64,000 bases of DNA from Mycogone perniciosa. Lineage: Eukaryota; Ascomycota; Sordariomycetes; Hypocreales; Hypocreaceae. Where the stretch lies: the NCBI GenBank assembly GCA_025331125.1, contig JAOALB010000034.1, forward strand, positions 302,506 to 366,505, read 5' to 3'. The position numbers and the translations under genes were made by a program. Of the stretch, positions 10,870 to 21,260 are shown one piece after another (the first letter of the stretch is position 1; each line of letters starts with the position of its first letter). The notes beneath the pieces were generated by a model. The model ran no database searches and was not told where the DNA came from. It was given only the letters and a program-made list of their open reading frames with translations.

Positions 10870-11822
10870 AGTGCCCCCCGGAACATTTGGGGCAAGGAAA
10901 TCAGCCAAATGCCGAGGATATCGGCGTGAGAAGAGTGACACGCCAGGCCCTTGATAGTAGTGTCTGTTCATGGGATGAATTGCTATTGATACCCTTAGTA
11001 AGATCAAGAATTTTGGGACGGGAATGGACAGGAATAGACAAGGGGCGTTAGGCGTTCATAAGATAAATGGCAGGGTAAAATGAACCCTTAGTTCACTGAT
11101 AAACACTGCGAAGAGTGATAAATTATACTCATTCCAAGTACATCACAGAGAACGGAAACATAATATTGTGAACATGCTATGTAATTACTATCATGAGATG
11201 TATGCGCCTTATATAGGTAGTGGTCTATCGCACAAGAGAGAGTTGGAGTCCCCTTGTTTCCTCCACTCTCTTGCTTGTCAAAAGACAGGATATTTGCTAT
11301 GTCGGCGGCGGGCACTAGTCGTAAACATCACAGCTAGCACTTCCCACTTATGTATGTGTACGTATAGGTACCTAGATAGGTGTTGGCAGGTAGCAAAGAC
11401 ACTGGTCTAGGGACCCAACAAAAAAAAAAACCAAGGATGCTTTGGTTGTATGCATGTAAATGTCCTGAGCGGCCGATATGCCTCGCCTGGTGAGATGGAG
11501 AATGGAGGTAGTAGTACGGAGTACTAGCAGTAGTACCAAGGTCGACAGACCTTCGAGAGCGGGGCATTGTGCTAGGGAGGTACCTGCGATTAGCCTGAGG
11601 CGTTTCCTTTCTTGGAGGTACTGACCAATCCAGATGCGCGGCCCTAATTTTTCGCCCACACAAAAAAAATCTCAATTTCAAGTCAGCCCCGGTCGTGCGA
11701 GCTTCGAGATTCTGATCCGATCCTCAGGTTTCGCAGAAGCGCAGCAGTCTTCGACTTCAATTTTCTCCCCTCCTCCTTCACGCACCTCAAACCCCCTCTG
11801 CATCACCGCCGTGACTGCTGCA
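10870..11822. other. Intergenic: TAF8 3' flank and RACK1 promoter/5'UTR
   Basis: No gene supported. Contains TACGGAGTA (11515-11523), a TAGGTACCTAGATAGG stretch (about 11366), a run of ten or more A at about 11419, and a CT-rich leader (11750-11822) typical of highly expressed fungal genes. Confidence 0.65.
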
Positions 11823-13192
11823 ATGGCTGAACAATTGATCCTCAAGGGCACACTCGAGGGCCACGTATGTTTGAATCGCCTTATTTCCTGCATCCCTCAC
11901 CTGGGCCACGCAGATGCAGAATGGACGCTAACCTGCGATGCAGAATGGCTGGGTCACCAGCTTGGCCACCTCGATGGAGAAGTACGTTCGTCCAATTTTG
12001 AGAGCAATACGATGTGTCTTTGGAGCTGACTCTGCAAAGCCCCAACATGCTCTTGTCTGGCAGCCGGGACAAGACTTTGATCATCTGGAACCTGACCCGC
12101 GACGAGAGCCAATACGGCTACCCTAAGCGATCCCTCCACGGCCACTCTCACATCGTTTCGGACTGTGTATGTTCTCCTCATGATTAACTGATGCCTTTTT
12201 AGTGGCGTCAACATTTAGCTAATGGCGATTGCCGAACCAGGTTATCTCCTCTGACGGTGCCTATGCTCTGTCTGCTTCGTGGGACAAGACCCTGCGCCTT
12301 TGGGAGCTTGCGACCGGAACGACCACTCGAAGATTCGTCGGTCACACCAACGACGTCCTCTCCGTCTCCTTCTCCGCCGACAACCGACAGATTGTTTCTG
12401 GCTCCCGCGACCGAACCATCAAGCTCTGGAACACTCTCGGAGACTGCAAGTACACCATCACCGACAAAGGACACACTGAGTGGGCTTCCTGCGTCCGATT
12501 CAGCCCCAACCCCCAAAACCCCGTTATCGTCTCCAGCGGCTGGGATAAGCTCGTCAAGGTATGTTCATTCAAATATTCTTGTCTATTCACCTATCTGCGT
12601 CGACATGATGTTTGCAAAATCATCAAGTATTTGCTACTTCAGAGCCCCTCGGGGCCATGAGACAATCATCACCATTTGCCCTGATTTCGAGCATTAACCA
12701 CCCTCCTCACTTATTATTGCCCATAGCCCTGACTCTACTTCGGCGTTTCTAATTTCCCTGTGACAGGTTTGGGAGCTGTCCACCTGTAAGCTCCAGACTG
12801 ACCACATCGGTCATACCGGCTACATCAACACCGTCACCATCTCCCCCGACGGTTCCCTGTGCGCCTCTGGTGGCAAGGATGGCACCACTATGCTCTGGGA
12901 TCTGAACGAGTCCAAGCATCTGTACTCTCTTAACGCCAACGACGAGATCCACGCCCTCGTTTTCTCCCCCAACCGATACTGGCTCTGCGCCGCCACTGCC
13001 AGCAGCATCATCATCTTTGATCTTGAGAAGAAGAGCAAGGTCGATGAGCTGAAGCCCGAATTCACCTCCGTCGGCAAGAAGAGCCGGGAGCCAGAGTGCG
13101 TCAGCTTGGCCTGGTCTGCTGACGGCCAGACCCTGTTCGCTGGTTACACGGACAACATCATTCGCGCCTGGGGTGTCATGTCGCGAGCATAA
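11823..13192 (+). CDS. cpc-2: RACK1 / CPC2, Gbeta-like ribosome-associated WD40 protein
   Basis: Five exons: 11823-11864, 11944-11981, 12040-12166, 12241-12558, 12767-13192; 316 aa, the usual length. Seven WD40 repeats form a propeller on the 40S subunit head near the mRNA exit; clear blades include LSGSRDKTLIIWN, LSASWDKTLRLWE, VSGSRDRTIKLWN and ASGGKDGTTMLWD. The N-terminus MAEQLILKGTLEGHNGWVTS is canonical. It acts in translation and signalling; in Neurospora the orthologue is cpc-2, required for cross-pathway (amino-acid) control. Intron 4 is 208 nt, far longer than the others (58-79 nt), and contains a U24-like C/D snoRNA. Intron 1 ends in a near-duplicate GATGCAGAATGG; the second copy is the in-frame acceptor. 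Confidence 0.97.
12600..12690 (+). ncRNA. snR24: Box C/D snoRNA U24 (snR24-like), intronic in RACK1
   Basis: Lies in RACK1 intron 4. C box ATGATGT (12605-12611), guide element ending in the D' box TATTTGCTACTTCAGA (12628-12643), a GCCCC/GGGGC hairpin (12644-12655), C' box ATGAGA (12657-12662), second guide stretch with ATCATCACCA, and D box CTGA (12681-12684). TCGA before the C box can pair with TCGA after the D box. From memory, yeast U24 shares TATTTGCTACTTCAGA, ATGAGACA and ATCACCA in the same order, and is hosted by an intron of ASC1, the RACK1 orthologue. U24 guides 2'-O-methylation of the large rRNA. Ends are approximate. Confidence 0.88.
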
Positions 13193-14055
13193 ATGTTCTC
13201 GCGCTGGGATGCATTGGTTAAGAGGTGTTCGGATGATGAGGTTGAGTGCAGGATGGTAGATCATGGTGGGGCGTCATATGGCTGGCTTCCTCGTTTGGTC
13301 TTTATTGATGCAAGGAAACGGTGGGCGTGAAAACAACCTGACGAGGCATGACGCATTGCTGGCTATAGGGAGCCTAAAAGGCACTGGACATGCTGTTCTT
13401 CCAATAAAGAACTCGACTTTCATTTTTTTTTGCGAGGTCTCGAAAAATGCACTTCGTTTTGTGAACGTGAACATGAGAATGCATACGGAGTACAGTCTGA
13501 GCGTGATGACCCCTTTGCATGGTACCATGACGGGATAAAGGTCAGAGATATAAACGATCTAAATCAAAGGCTCAATGTGCACTCCGTAGGCAGTGGCTGA
13601 ATGAATGCCCAGGTAATTCAAATGAAGGGAAGCCAAATGCTCCCGCTGGCAAAGGGAAAGCGTGTTGCAAAGAGAGCAAGTCGAGAACAAAGGCCGTTGT
13701 TAGAACGAATGGGCCAGGGTTACTGTTTATACCATGAGTACAGTACTCCTTACGGGGAAGTCTTTAGCATTGGCTCGTCAAACCCCACCCACCTATTCAA
13801 AAACGTTACGCGATTAGTCGCTATTGTACATGCAAATATACCTTCTATGTAGGTGCAAGTAGGTACTACTGCCTAATTTCCATGCATTCATTCGAGTCTG
13901 CGATAGGGACCGCCGCGATTTGGGCCACCAAGTGTTATTCCTTTGCTGTTGCTGTTGCTTTCTCTATGCTCCGAATGCCCCAGTATTCGATCTGCAGTTG
14001 CAAGAATGACGCTTATTTGTTCCTAAATGTGTTTTTCTTTCTAGGAACGACTTGC
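13193..14055. other. Intergenic between convergent RACK1 and OST3
   Basis: Presumed 3' UTRs and spacer. One TACGGAGTA copy (13484-13492) and a TGAGTACAGTACTCC imperfect palindrome near 13735. Short open frames here have no family features. Confidence 0.6.
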
Positions 14056-15239
14056 TCACATAAACGGTGGCAAGGAGAATGGATATCCTCCATTTTTGAT
14101 GCGGAAGACGCTCAACAAGAAGCTATACACGAGGAATATGACCACACCCCAGACAACCACGGCAACCTGCTGCGACTTGGCGTCCGCGATGCGAGGAACC
14201 TTGACTGCTAAAGTTATAGCGCAGAAGGCCAGGACACCATCTAAGGTGATGCCAGTTAGTTTTCTGAACGAGTGCGGAGGGAGATTGGGATTATCTGGTC
14301 TTACAAACAGCAGCTACAATCTGGGTTTCCAGACCATATTGGCTCTGAAATCCTCCCGCAAAGTAGCTAATCCCACCCCGTCCATCACCTGCTACATATG
14401 GCACTTTCCGAATGTGGTTGAACATGTGCCCGCTGGTGAATAGAAGGATGGATATTAAGCTGACGGACGCCCAGATGTTGCGGTTCTGAATGATGGGCAA
14501 CACAAAAGGCGAGGCGCTCACCACTGCTGTGCCAAGGCCTAACAGAATAGTGATCGTAGAGGCCCACCGAAGCCAGTTTATGGGCCGTTTAACCGGCGGG
14601 TGAGGCCTGTCTGGCAGGTGCCGTGCGACCCAAGCATGGACTTGCTCTGCAGCCGGAGGCCTATGCTCAATTAGAAACAGCAGGGAAGTTGTTGCAAATA
14701 GCAATGACATTGCTTACCCAGTTGTGAAGTCATATCGAAGAGGCTCTGGTGAGGTGACGGCGTGAGGGCCCTTGGTTGGCTGGAAGAGGAGGAGGACTGG
14801 GGCAGTTTGTAGACCAAGCTGAAACTCGAATTAGCACACCCATCATAACAGTCGGTTCAGAGCTCGTCAGAGTTCACCAACGCACCGATACGAACACATC
14901 ACGGCCATCCGCAAAATCGAGTGTACCAAAAAATAATCGAGACTCTCCGGCTTTATCTCCACGAGCCCAGCTCTTTCCTAGGAGATCCCATTCTGGCTGG
15001 AACTCCCGACAAAGCTGACAGCCAAATCGTGACTCCAAGGCTGTAAGCAGCACGGCCACACTGTAGTCCCTTGGTGCTGCTGTCAAGGAGTTGTAGGCGG
15101 CGTCGTTGAGCTTAAGGGGAGATGTACTCTGCGCAAGTCGATGGAAGTCGTCGAATCGTCCTGTTGTTGTTGTCTTCTTGGCAGCCAAAGTCCCCACTAA
15201 TAGCAGGGACACCGAGAGAAAATGCGCAAAGACGCGCAT
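14056..15239 (-). CDS. OST3: Oligosaccharyltransferase subunit OST3/OST6 (thioredoxin-like, 4 TM)
   Basis: Exons (5' to 3' on the minus strand) 15239-14886, 14818-14718, 14660-14305, 14240-14056; 331 aa. A signal peptide (MRVFAHFLSVSLLLVGTLAA) leads into a lumenal thioredoxin-like domain with the C-x-x-C pair in RFGCQLCREF, then four hydrophobic membrane segments (around STITILLGLGTAVVSASPFV, WASVSLISILLFTSGH, DGVLAFCAITLAV preceded by Tyr, and VAVVVWGVVIFLVYSFLL). By family knowledge Ost3/Ost6 is a subunit of the ER N-glycosylation complex whose CxxC holds substrates as mixed disulfides. Introns are 67, 57 and 64 nt with standard signals; all joins keep conserved sequence (FTTG-PPAAEQ, IVAAV-YGVLAFC). 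It is divergent from the coiled-coil gene at 15755. Confidence 0.93.
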
Positions 15240-15754
15240 CGTGAAAACAGTCCGCAGTCAATGTGTCAATTTTCGCTGGTTCCTTCGATTGACATCAAGA
15301 AGTGAAGCCAATTGAAGCTCTCAGTGGAATGATGTGGCCACTACTTCGTACTAATAGTTGTACTATGCACTTAGTGCAAAAAGGTGGAGAGTACGTAATC
15401 ACATCCATGATATAGGCCTCGAGGCGCAACATTGTTGATCCAAGGCGCTAATCCGTATATAGCACCATGTTTATTTTCGGTGGGACTTGGAAGAAAGGAA
15501 AACACGGATAATACTCCTACTACCACTACCTCTATTACTAGTCGTCATGCTAACACATGGCTCATCCCTCATCCCACAACGACTACATCATTATTTTACC
15601 TTGTCCGTGCGATCTCTGAAGTCGCCTTGAAAGGCCTGCATGCCAATACTTGAAGCGTTTAGACCGCTCCTCTCAGGTTTATAGCATACTCTGCTCTCTG
15701 CGGTGGCGATATAACCACATTTTCCCGCTTTTGGACAGGGAACGGCAATCCATC
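15240..15754. promoter_or_regulatory. Divergent promoter between OST3 and the coiled-coil gene
   Basis: 515 bp head-to-head spacer. Holds TACTTCGTACTAATAGTTGTAC-like words (about 15344) and CCTACTACCACTACC repeats near 15515. No coding region seen. Confidence 0.55.
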
Positions 15755-17516
15755 ATGAGCGCCAACTCAGGCGAGGTATAATGCCATCATATTGTGTGGC
15801 TGTCCGCAAATTCTTATTGACTGGCTGCTCATAGCGCATGACGCTTATTCATGACCTCGATATGCAGAATCAGAACAACCTTCATAAGACGGAACTTATT
15901 CATCGCGATGAAGAGGCTCGCCTGCTCCAGCTTCGAATGTTGTCCCTCCGAGACGAGAATACACTGCTCCAAGACAAGCTTATTCGAAAAGACGAACAAA
16001 TCGAGTCGCTCGCCCGACAATGCGATAAGACCCGCACCGAGCTCGATTGCAACAAGGGACTCGTCTGTTCCAAGGATTCACAATTAAAAAAATATACTGT
16101 TGAGTTGGCTAGCCTCAAGGTATGTGGCAATGTAAACCCCTGAAATTGTTTTACTAACTAGAAAAGGCTGAGGTTAATTCTTTCAACGCCTCGATACAAG
16201 AGTCAAGCAAAACCCTCCAAGAAAAGTTTGCTTTGACCAGAGAGCTAGAGCGCATGCGACCAGAAATGGAGTATCTACAATCGCAGCTTACCAATTATCA
16301 AGCCATGGTAGCCGAAAAACATGATCTTCGACGACAATTAGATTCCTTGGAAGTAGAACTCGAGAACGAGAGGCGAGCAAGTCAGAGAGGCCCTAGCAGA
16401 GAAGTTGAGAGTGTGGTCAGTGAGCTGAGGTCAAAACTTGACAGGACCGAGAAGGAGCTGGCTTCGGAGAAGAAAGAGCGGGACAGGGTAAAAATAGACC
16501 ATGAAAGGGAACTTGCAGAATTGCGCAGTCACAACGAAAGGCTAGAGGAGCGAATATTGAGGCTAAAAATGAAACGAAAGGGCACACAGAACGAGCTCAG
16601 GGAGACGCAAGCCGAGCTCCAGGTGCGCCAGAGCAACCTGCAAGAAACCGAGACTGTCCAGCGATACCCCCAGGATCGAACAATGGGACAGTTGACAACG
16701 AAGTCCCGGTCCGATGGCAAGCGGCGGACTCCAGAACTGAGCATGGACGACATGGCCATTCCTACACCTGGCGATGATGACAGCTTCAAAAAGAGGCCAG
16801 TAAGGAAACGTGCAGCAGAGCATGCACTACTGGGTGAGAAATCTACGTTTTCGATCACGCCATTCCTCAATAGAACGAAGGGTCTCGCAGACGATTCCAT
16901 CGAAGAAGTGTCCTATCTTGCATCAACAACCGGATCCCTATATGCGGACCGTGAGGAGTCGTCTACAGTACAGGCCGTGGATGAACGTCCGAGCCCAGAG
17001 CCGGTTCCCAACCCTGATGCTGTAGTAGAAGCTCCCAAGCCACCAAAGCCAAGGGGAAGGCCGAAGGCGAAGGTTCTTGCTGAAGCATCAGCATCCGAGA
17101 AGAACAGGGTCGCAGCACCTACCAAGAGATCTTCCGGACGAAAAGCGACTCCTCTCGACAAGGTGATGGAGGAATCCCACGCACAACAGGAAACCAACAG
17201 TTTATCAGTAACGGCACATGTGAAAGAATCCGTTGCGCAGGCCAGAGAGAAAGAGGCTCCCTGCACCGCCGCTAACAGCAGTATACTGGAAGTAGACACC
17301 AAAAGGAAGAAACGCAAGCTCTTAGGTGGTACCAATAAGACAATTTTCGAGGACGAGGATGGGGAGACAACTCAGCGGCCTGCAAAGGTACAACTTGGTC
17401 AGACTCGGCGCCTTAAGGCACCTCTTGGGGGAGTTGTCAATCCATACGCCACTGGCAGCACATTCTCGCCTCTCAAGCGAGATAGGCGAGGAGTAAACGC
17501 TAGCTTCTTGGCCTAG
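15755..17516 (+). CDS. Coiled-coil protein with AT-hook-like motif, possible chromosome/kinetochore factor
   Basis: Exons 15755-15775, 15835-16119, 16167-17516; 551 aa. The first exon encodes only MSANSGE. Residues about 8-300 are almost entirely heptad-type coiled coil (RMTLIHDLDMQNQNNLHKTE onward, then LESEK-like charged helices). The C-terminal half is Ser/Pro/Lys-rich and disordered, with an AT-hook-like core PKPRGRPKAK, a KRKKRKLL nuclear localisation type cluster, and short conserved-looking pieces FSITPFLNRTK and NPYATGSTFSPLKRDRRG. This layout recalls monopolin Lrs4/Mde4-like proteins but I cannot prove it. Intron 2 is 47 nt and uses GAAAAG as acceptor, skipping a TAG five bases earlier that lies too close to the CTAAC branch and would break frame. 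Confidence 0.8.
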
Positions 17517-18158
17517 GTGCCATAGTAGTATCACAGATATGGCTATACGAATTTGATGGAAGGAATAGCAGCATACATACGTTGGCGTTTTGGAGTCATT
17601 GCATATTTCAGATGGATGGCGCATCGGTTGGGTCAATAGGAATCCTGTTCATTTAGATGCCTTGCTTAACAGCTATTAACAGTATTCCACGTGCTCGTAG
17701 TGACACTCACTGGGTTGTTTTAATGGGGGGTCCGAGTTGAATACTAAAACAACAATCTTAAGTCGTCCTCATCCTCACAACATATTAGAGTGATGTATTG
17801 TGACTTAAAACACAGGCTAATGCCGAGGCACCCACGCCACGTACTAGCAAAACCAAAGGCAAAAGAGAATGACTGATTTGCAGAGTGTATTGACAGACCA
17901 GTACTTCGCAGTAATCGAAATACTTCAAAAATCCACTATTTATATGGGAAAAGTGTGCTCTAGGGTTGGGGTTGGTGAGCATCCTTGGCCCTTAAATACG
18001 TCTTCGTACTAGGGGGAATCTCTAAATCGACCACACATCTCTGCCGCGCGTGTTGTAGTGCGTGATACAGTGGCAACGCATCTCCAAGTTGATTTTGAGC
18101 TTGGTATGAGAGAACTGCGGGTGAGCTTGAGAGTATCTTACCACCTACATCAATTTCG
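17517..18158. other. Intergenic: 3' flank of coiled-coil gene, MRM2 promoter
   Basis: 642 bp; no gene supported. Nothing beyond ordinary spacer sequence noted. Confidence 0.55.
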
Positions 18159-19565
18159 ATGTTGCCCTCAGGTCGAGTGCGCCTGTTGGCAACCCAGTTC
18201 TCGCATCTATTGATTCCGTCTTTGCGGCCTTCTGGGGGTGTGCCGTGGTTGACACGGTTGTCATCGTCCAGATCGCAGTGGAAACAAAGACAAGGTCATG
18301 ATGTGTATGCCCGCAAGGCCAGGGTCCAGGGCCTCAAGAGTCGGGCTGCCTTCAAACTGGTAGAGGTGAGACTGGGTTGGCTGACTATGACTTGATGGTT
18401 TCTGATCGACTGCCTGGTCATGCTGACTCACTATTAGATGGACGCGAAATACAAAATCTTCACAGAAGGTCAAACAGTGGTGGATTTGGCAAGTTGCCCC
18501 ATTATAAAACAGACGCTTAGCAGTAATGCTTTTGGGCCTCTAATGTTATTTTCCATAGGGATATGCGCCAGGTAGCTGGTCCCAGGTATGTCGTGACATC
18601 ACATCGAGACCCCATGAGACCTTGTCGTCTCCTGTGGGTGAAAAAAAAAAACGGTCAACTCATCAATCCGCCCCTATGCCCAGGTCGCTCTTGAACGTAC
18701 TCGGCCCCGTGGCCGTGTCATAGGCATCGATCTCATCCCCGCACAACCGCCTCGAGGCGTTGCGACGTTCCAGGGGGACTTTCTCTCCCCCGTCGTGCAG
18801 AAACTGGTCAAGGATTTCATCGTACAGTCCCACCGCAACCTATCTCCGCCCATCCGCCACCACGACAACACTGGAGATAATGCGCCATCTGCCACGAGCG
18901 AAACAATCGATCAGCCTAGCTACATCGATATAGAAAGACATACTGGCCAGTCATCGGGGTTGCCGTCTACATCATCGGTGCGGCATTCATCCGCAACACG
19001 TCTCGTGGATGTCCGTTAATCTCCCCTTGACATGCCTGCTGTTCCCTACCTCTGATACCGATGCTGATACTACCGAGTTGTAGATTGTATTGAGTGATAT
19101 GTCAGCACCCTGGGGGCAAACATCTGGATTCGGCGTGAACAGTTTGAGTAATCCCTATGACAGGTTGATGAATACGAGCGGTGTTGCCTTTCGCGATCAC
19201 GCAGGTAGCATGGTGAGGGTCCCTCTAAGCCTGGAAACAATTTATCAAATAACGATAGTAACCACCTAAGCCGTAGGATCTCTGTGCTGCAGCACTTCAG
19301 TTTGCAAGCGATACACTTAAACCTGGGGGCCACTTCATCTGCAAGTTCTACCAAGGCTCCGAGGACAGGGAGTTGGAGCAAAAACTCAAGACGCTGTTTT
19401 CAAAGGTGTACAGGGAAAAGCCAGAGTCTTCCAGAAGTGTAAGTTTTGGACAAGATTGCCTAAGACTCCGGTGTTAACCTGGCCCAGGAAAGCAGAGAAT
19501 CATATTTTATAGCTCTACGAAGAAAGCCCGAGATCATCATTAGTGACATAGAAGATCCGGTCTAG
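18159..19565 (+). CDS. MRM2: Mitochondrial 21S rRNA 2'-O-methyltransferase MRM2 (RrmJ/FtsJ family)
   Basis: Seven exons: 18159-18365, 18438-18488, 18559-18585, 18684-19010, 19084-19212, 19277-19438, 19488-19565; 326 aa. FtsJ-fold motifs: RVQGLKSRAAFKLVEMDAK (first catalytic Lys), VVDLGYAPGSWSQVA (SAM binding), GRVIGIDLIP, IVLSDMSAPW (catalytic Asp), GGHFICKFYQG (Lys), SRESYFIALRRK (Glu), i.e. a complete K-D-K-E tetrad. The N-terminal about 40 residues are Arg/Ser-rich without acids, fitting a mitochondrial presequence. It methylates the mitochondrial large rRNA. About 60 residues between GRVIG and IVLSDM are a His/Ser-rich insertion. Exon 3 is only 27 nt, and intron 2 (18489-18558) begins GCAAGT, a GC-AG intron. 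Other introns are GT-AG. Confidence 0.92.
18489..18558 (+). other. GC-AG intron in MRM2
   Basis: The donor is GCAAGT after GTGGATTTG and the acceptor is CCATAG, joining VVDL to GYAPGSW. No GT lies at a position that would keep the SAM-binding motif intact. CTAAT serves as a plausible branch. GCAAGT is the classical strong non-canonical donor. Confidence 0.85.
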
Positions 19566-19766
19566 GTTGCTTAGACCAAATCGCATTCACGTCAGGAATA
19601 GAAGAGGTCAAATGGATGACAGTGCCAGTTCCTGGTTGCCTGCTTTACGTGAAATTTCAGTTTGTTATTTCGCGAGCGACACCAAGCCACGCCAGTTCCA
19701 TGCAAGATTCATCTGCAAAGCGCAAATACTGGCATCAATTGCCCCATCCATTCCTTCCAACACCGC

Positions 19767-20603
19767 TTAGACCTTGAAACCACGCGATCGTCTTCGGCCA
19801 CGAGCGCGCTCAAACTTTCGGCCCTTGGATTCAACGAAGGGTTTCTGAATAGCTGTTAGTGTCCTGCCAATTAAGTAGGGGTGTGTGATTGTGCTGTTAC
19901 CTTGTGCTTGTGGGGACCGAAACCGAAGTGCTTGAAGGCCTCTCGGCTGTTCTTGGGTCCTCGGAGAGTCAGTGTGTTGCTGCCGGTAGGCGCACGAAGG
20001 GCCAGCTGGTCGAGAGTGATGGCCTCGCCGCCAGCAGCAGTAATCCTGGCGCGGGCGGTAGCAGTGAAGCGAAGGGCAGCGACCGTCACCTTGGGAAAAG
20101 CGAGGAGGCGGTTGTCGTCAGTGACAGTGCCGACAATGACGACAGTTCGCTTCTCATCGTCCTTGTTGATGTTCGCAACGATACGAGACAATGAAACGGG
20201 AGGGCGGTTGATCTTGGACATGAAGAGCCGTCGAAGAACGACCTTGTTGAAGGCCGCATCGGTTCGGCCTTAACGCAAGTCAGCTGATTTACAACCCATG
20301 GATCCATGAGTGGTTCGACTTGAACCAGGCGATGACTCACGAGCCAAGAAGCGGTACAACTTCACCAAGAGCTTGAGGTAGACATTGTCGCTCTTGGGGG
20401 CCTTGCGGTGAGTGCCCTTGACGTGGTGGCGGTCGAGATCGATACCTGGAGGGGGAAACCACCGTCAGCCATTATGGTTCCAGCATGCTCAAATACGGCT
20501 GCTCAATCTTGCAAAGAAGATGGCGCCTGGACCGCAGGGACATGCTCGAAGGCATTCTCCCCACTCGCATACGCAGGCTGTATCAGTTGTTTCACGTACC
20601 CAT
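19767..20603 (-). CDS. RPL18: 60S ribosomal protein eL18
   Basis: Exons (minus) 20603-20600, 20445-20341, 20268-19901, 19844-19767; 184 aa. The first coding exon is only ATGG, followed by a 154-nt intron; protein begins MGIDLDRHHVKGTHRKAPKS. The body (LVKLYRFLARRTDAAFN, RLFMSKINRPPVSLSR, LRGPKNSREAFKHFGFG) and basic end (RARGRRRSRGFKV) are canonical. It is a large-subunit cytosolic ribosomal protein. The last intron has two nearby AG sites (CTAACAGCTATTCAG); the second gives the conserved HKHK-KPFVESKGRK. Neighbouring MRM2 converges on it with only 201 bp between stops. Confidence 0.96.
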
Positions 20604-21260
20604 GGCGGCGACTGTCGCTGTAGAAGATGGCGATGGGTTCCTGGTGTCGAAGTCGAATGGTGCAGTGAGTACAAAGCCGCCTCAAGAAATTTCAGGGCTT
20701 TTCGCTCGATGTGGTTTCTGATTGGCAGGTGCCGGGCTCCCAAGGGCGGTCAGTCGCGGCAGTTAGGGCAGCGATGATGACTAAAATTGGAAACCGTCAA
20801 AATTTTATGCCTTCATATCCGAGGATGCTCCGCACCTATTACCGTATCTGGACTCACTATTACTCCGTACTTCGTAATCTTATTCTACTTACCTTGGTAC
20901 GAAGTAGATACGAAGTACTTCGTAGCTTATTTAGTATTAATGGGTCCTGATTACGGTCCTCGGAACGACGATGCTCCAGGTAGTACCTGCTGGGCAATGA
21001 GGCACTACTCCGTATAGGCAGTAGTAGTAATTTATTATTAGCCTTTTCTCTATGTGTACGGATGTCCATTTATTTTCCAATGCAAAGCTGCGTCCCTCGG
21101 CGGACAGATATGTGATACGCTTGTACATTATGTCTTTCACCTCTTCCCTGCCGTCTCCAAGTACAATAACCAATCGCCCAATGCTAACTGCATATAAGTA
21201 CAATAAACAAAAGGAATGAGAAACGATGAATCTACCTTGGCAGAGTGCCTTCTATGCATG
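20604..21260. other. eL18 promoter and carrier 3' flank with clustered palindromic words
   Basis: 657 bp without a supported gene. A dense cluster at 20861-20925 has TACTCCGTA, TACTTCGTA and TACGAAGTA words that are inverted relative to each other, and another TACTCCGTA at 21006-21014; the stretch could fold into hairpins. Confidence 0.6.
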
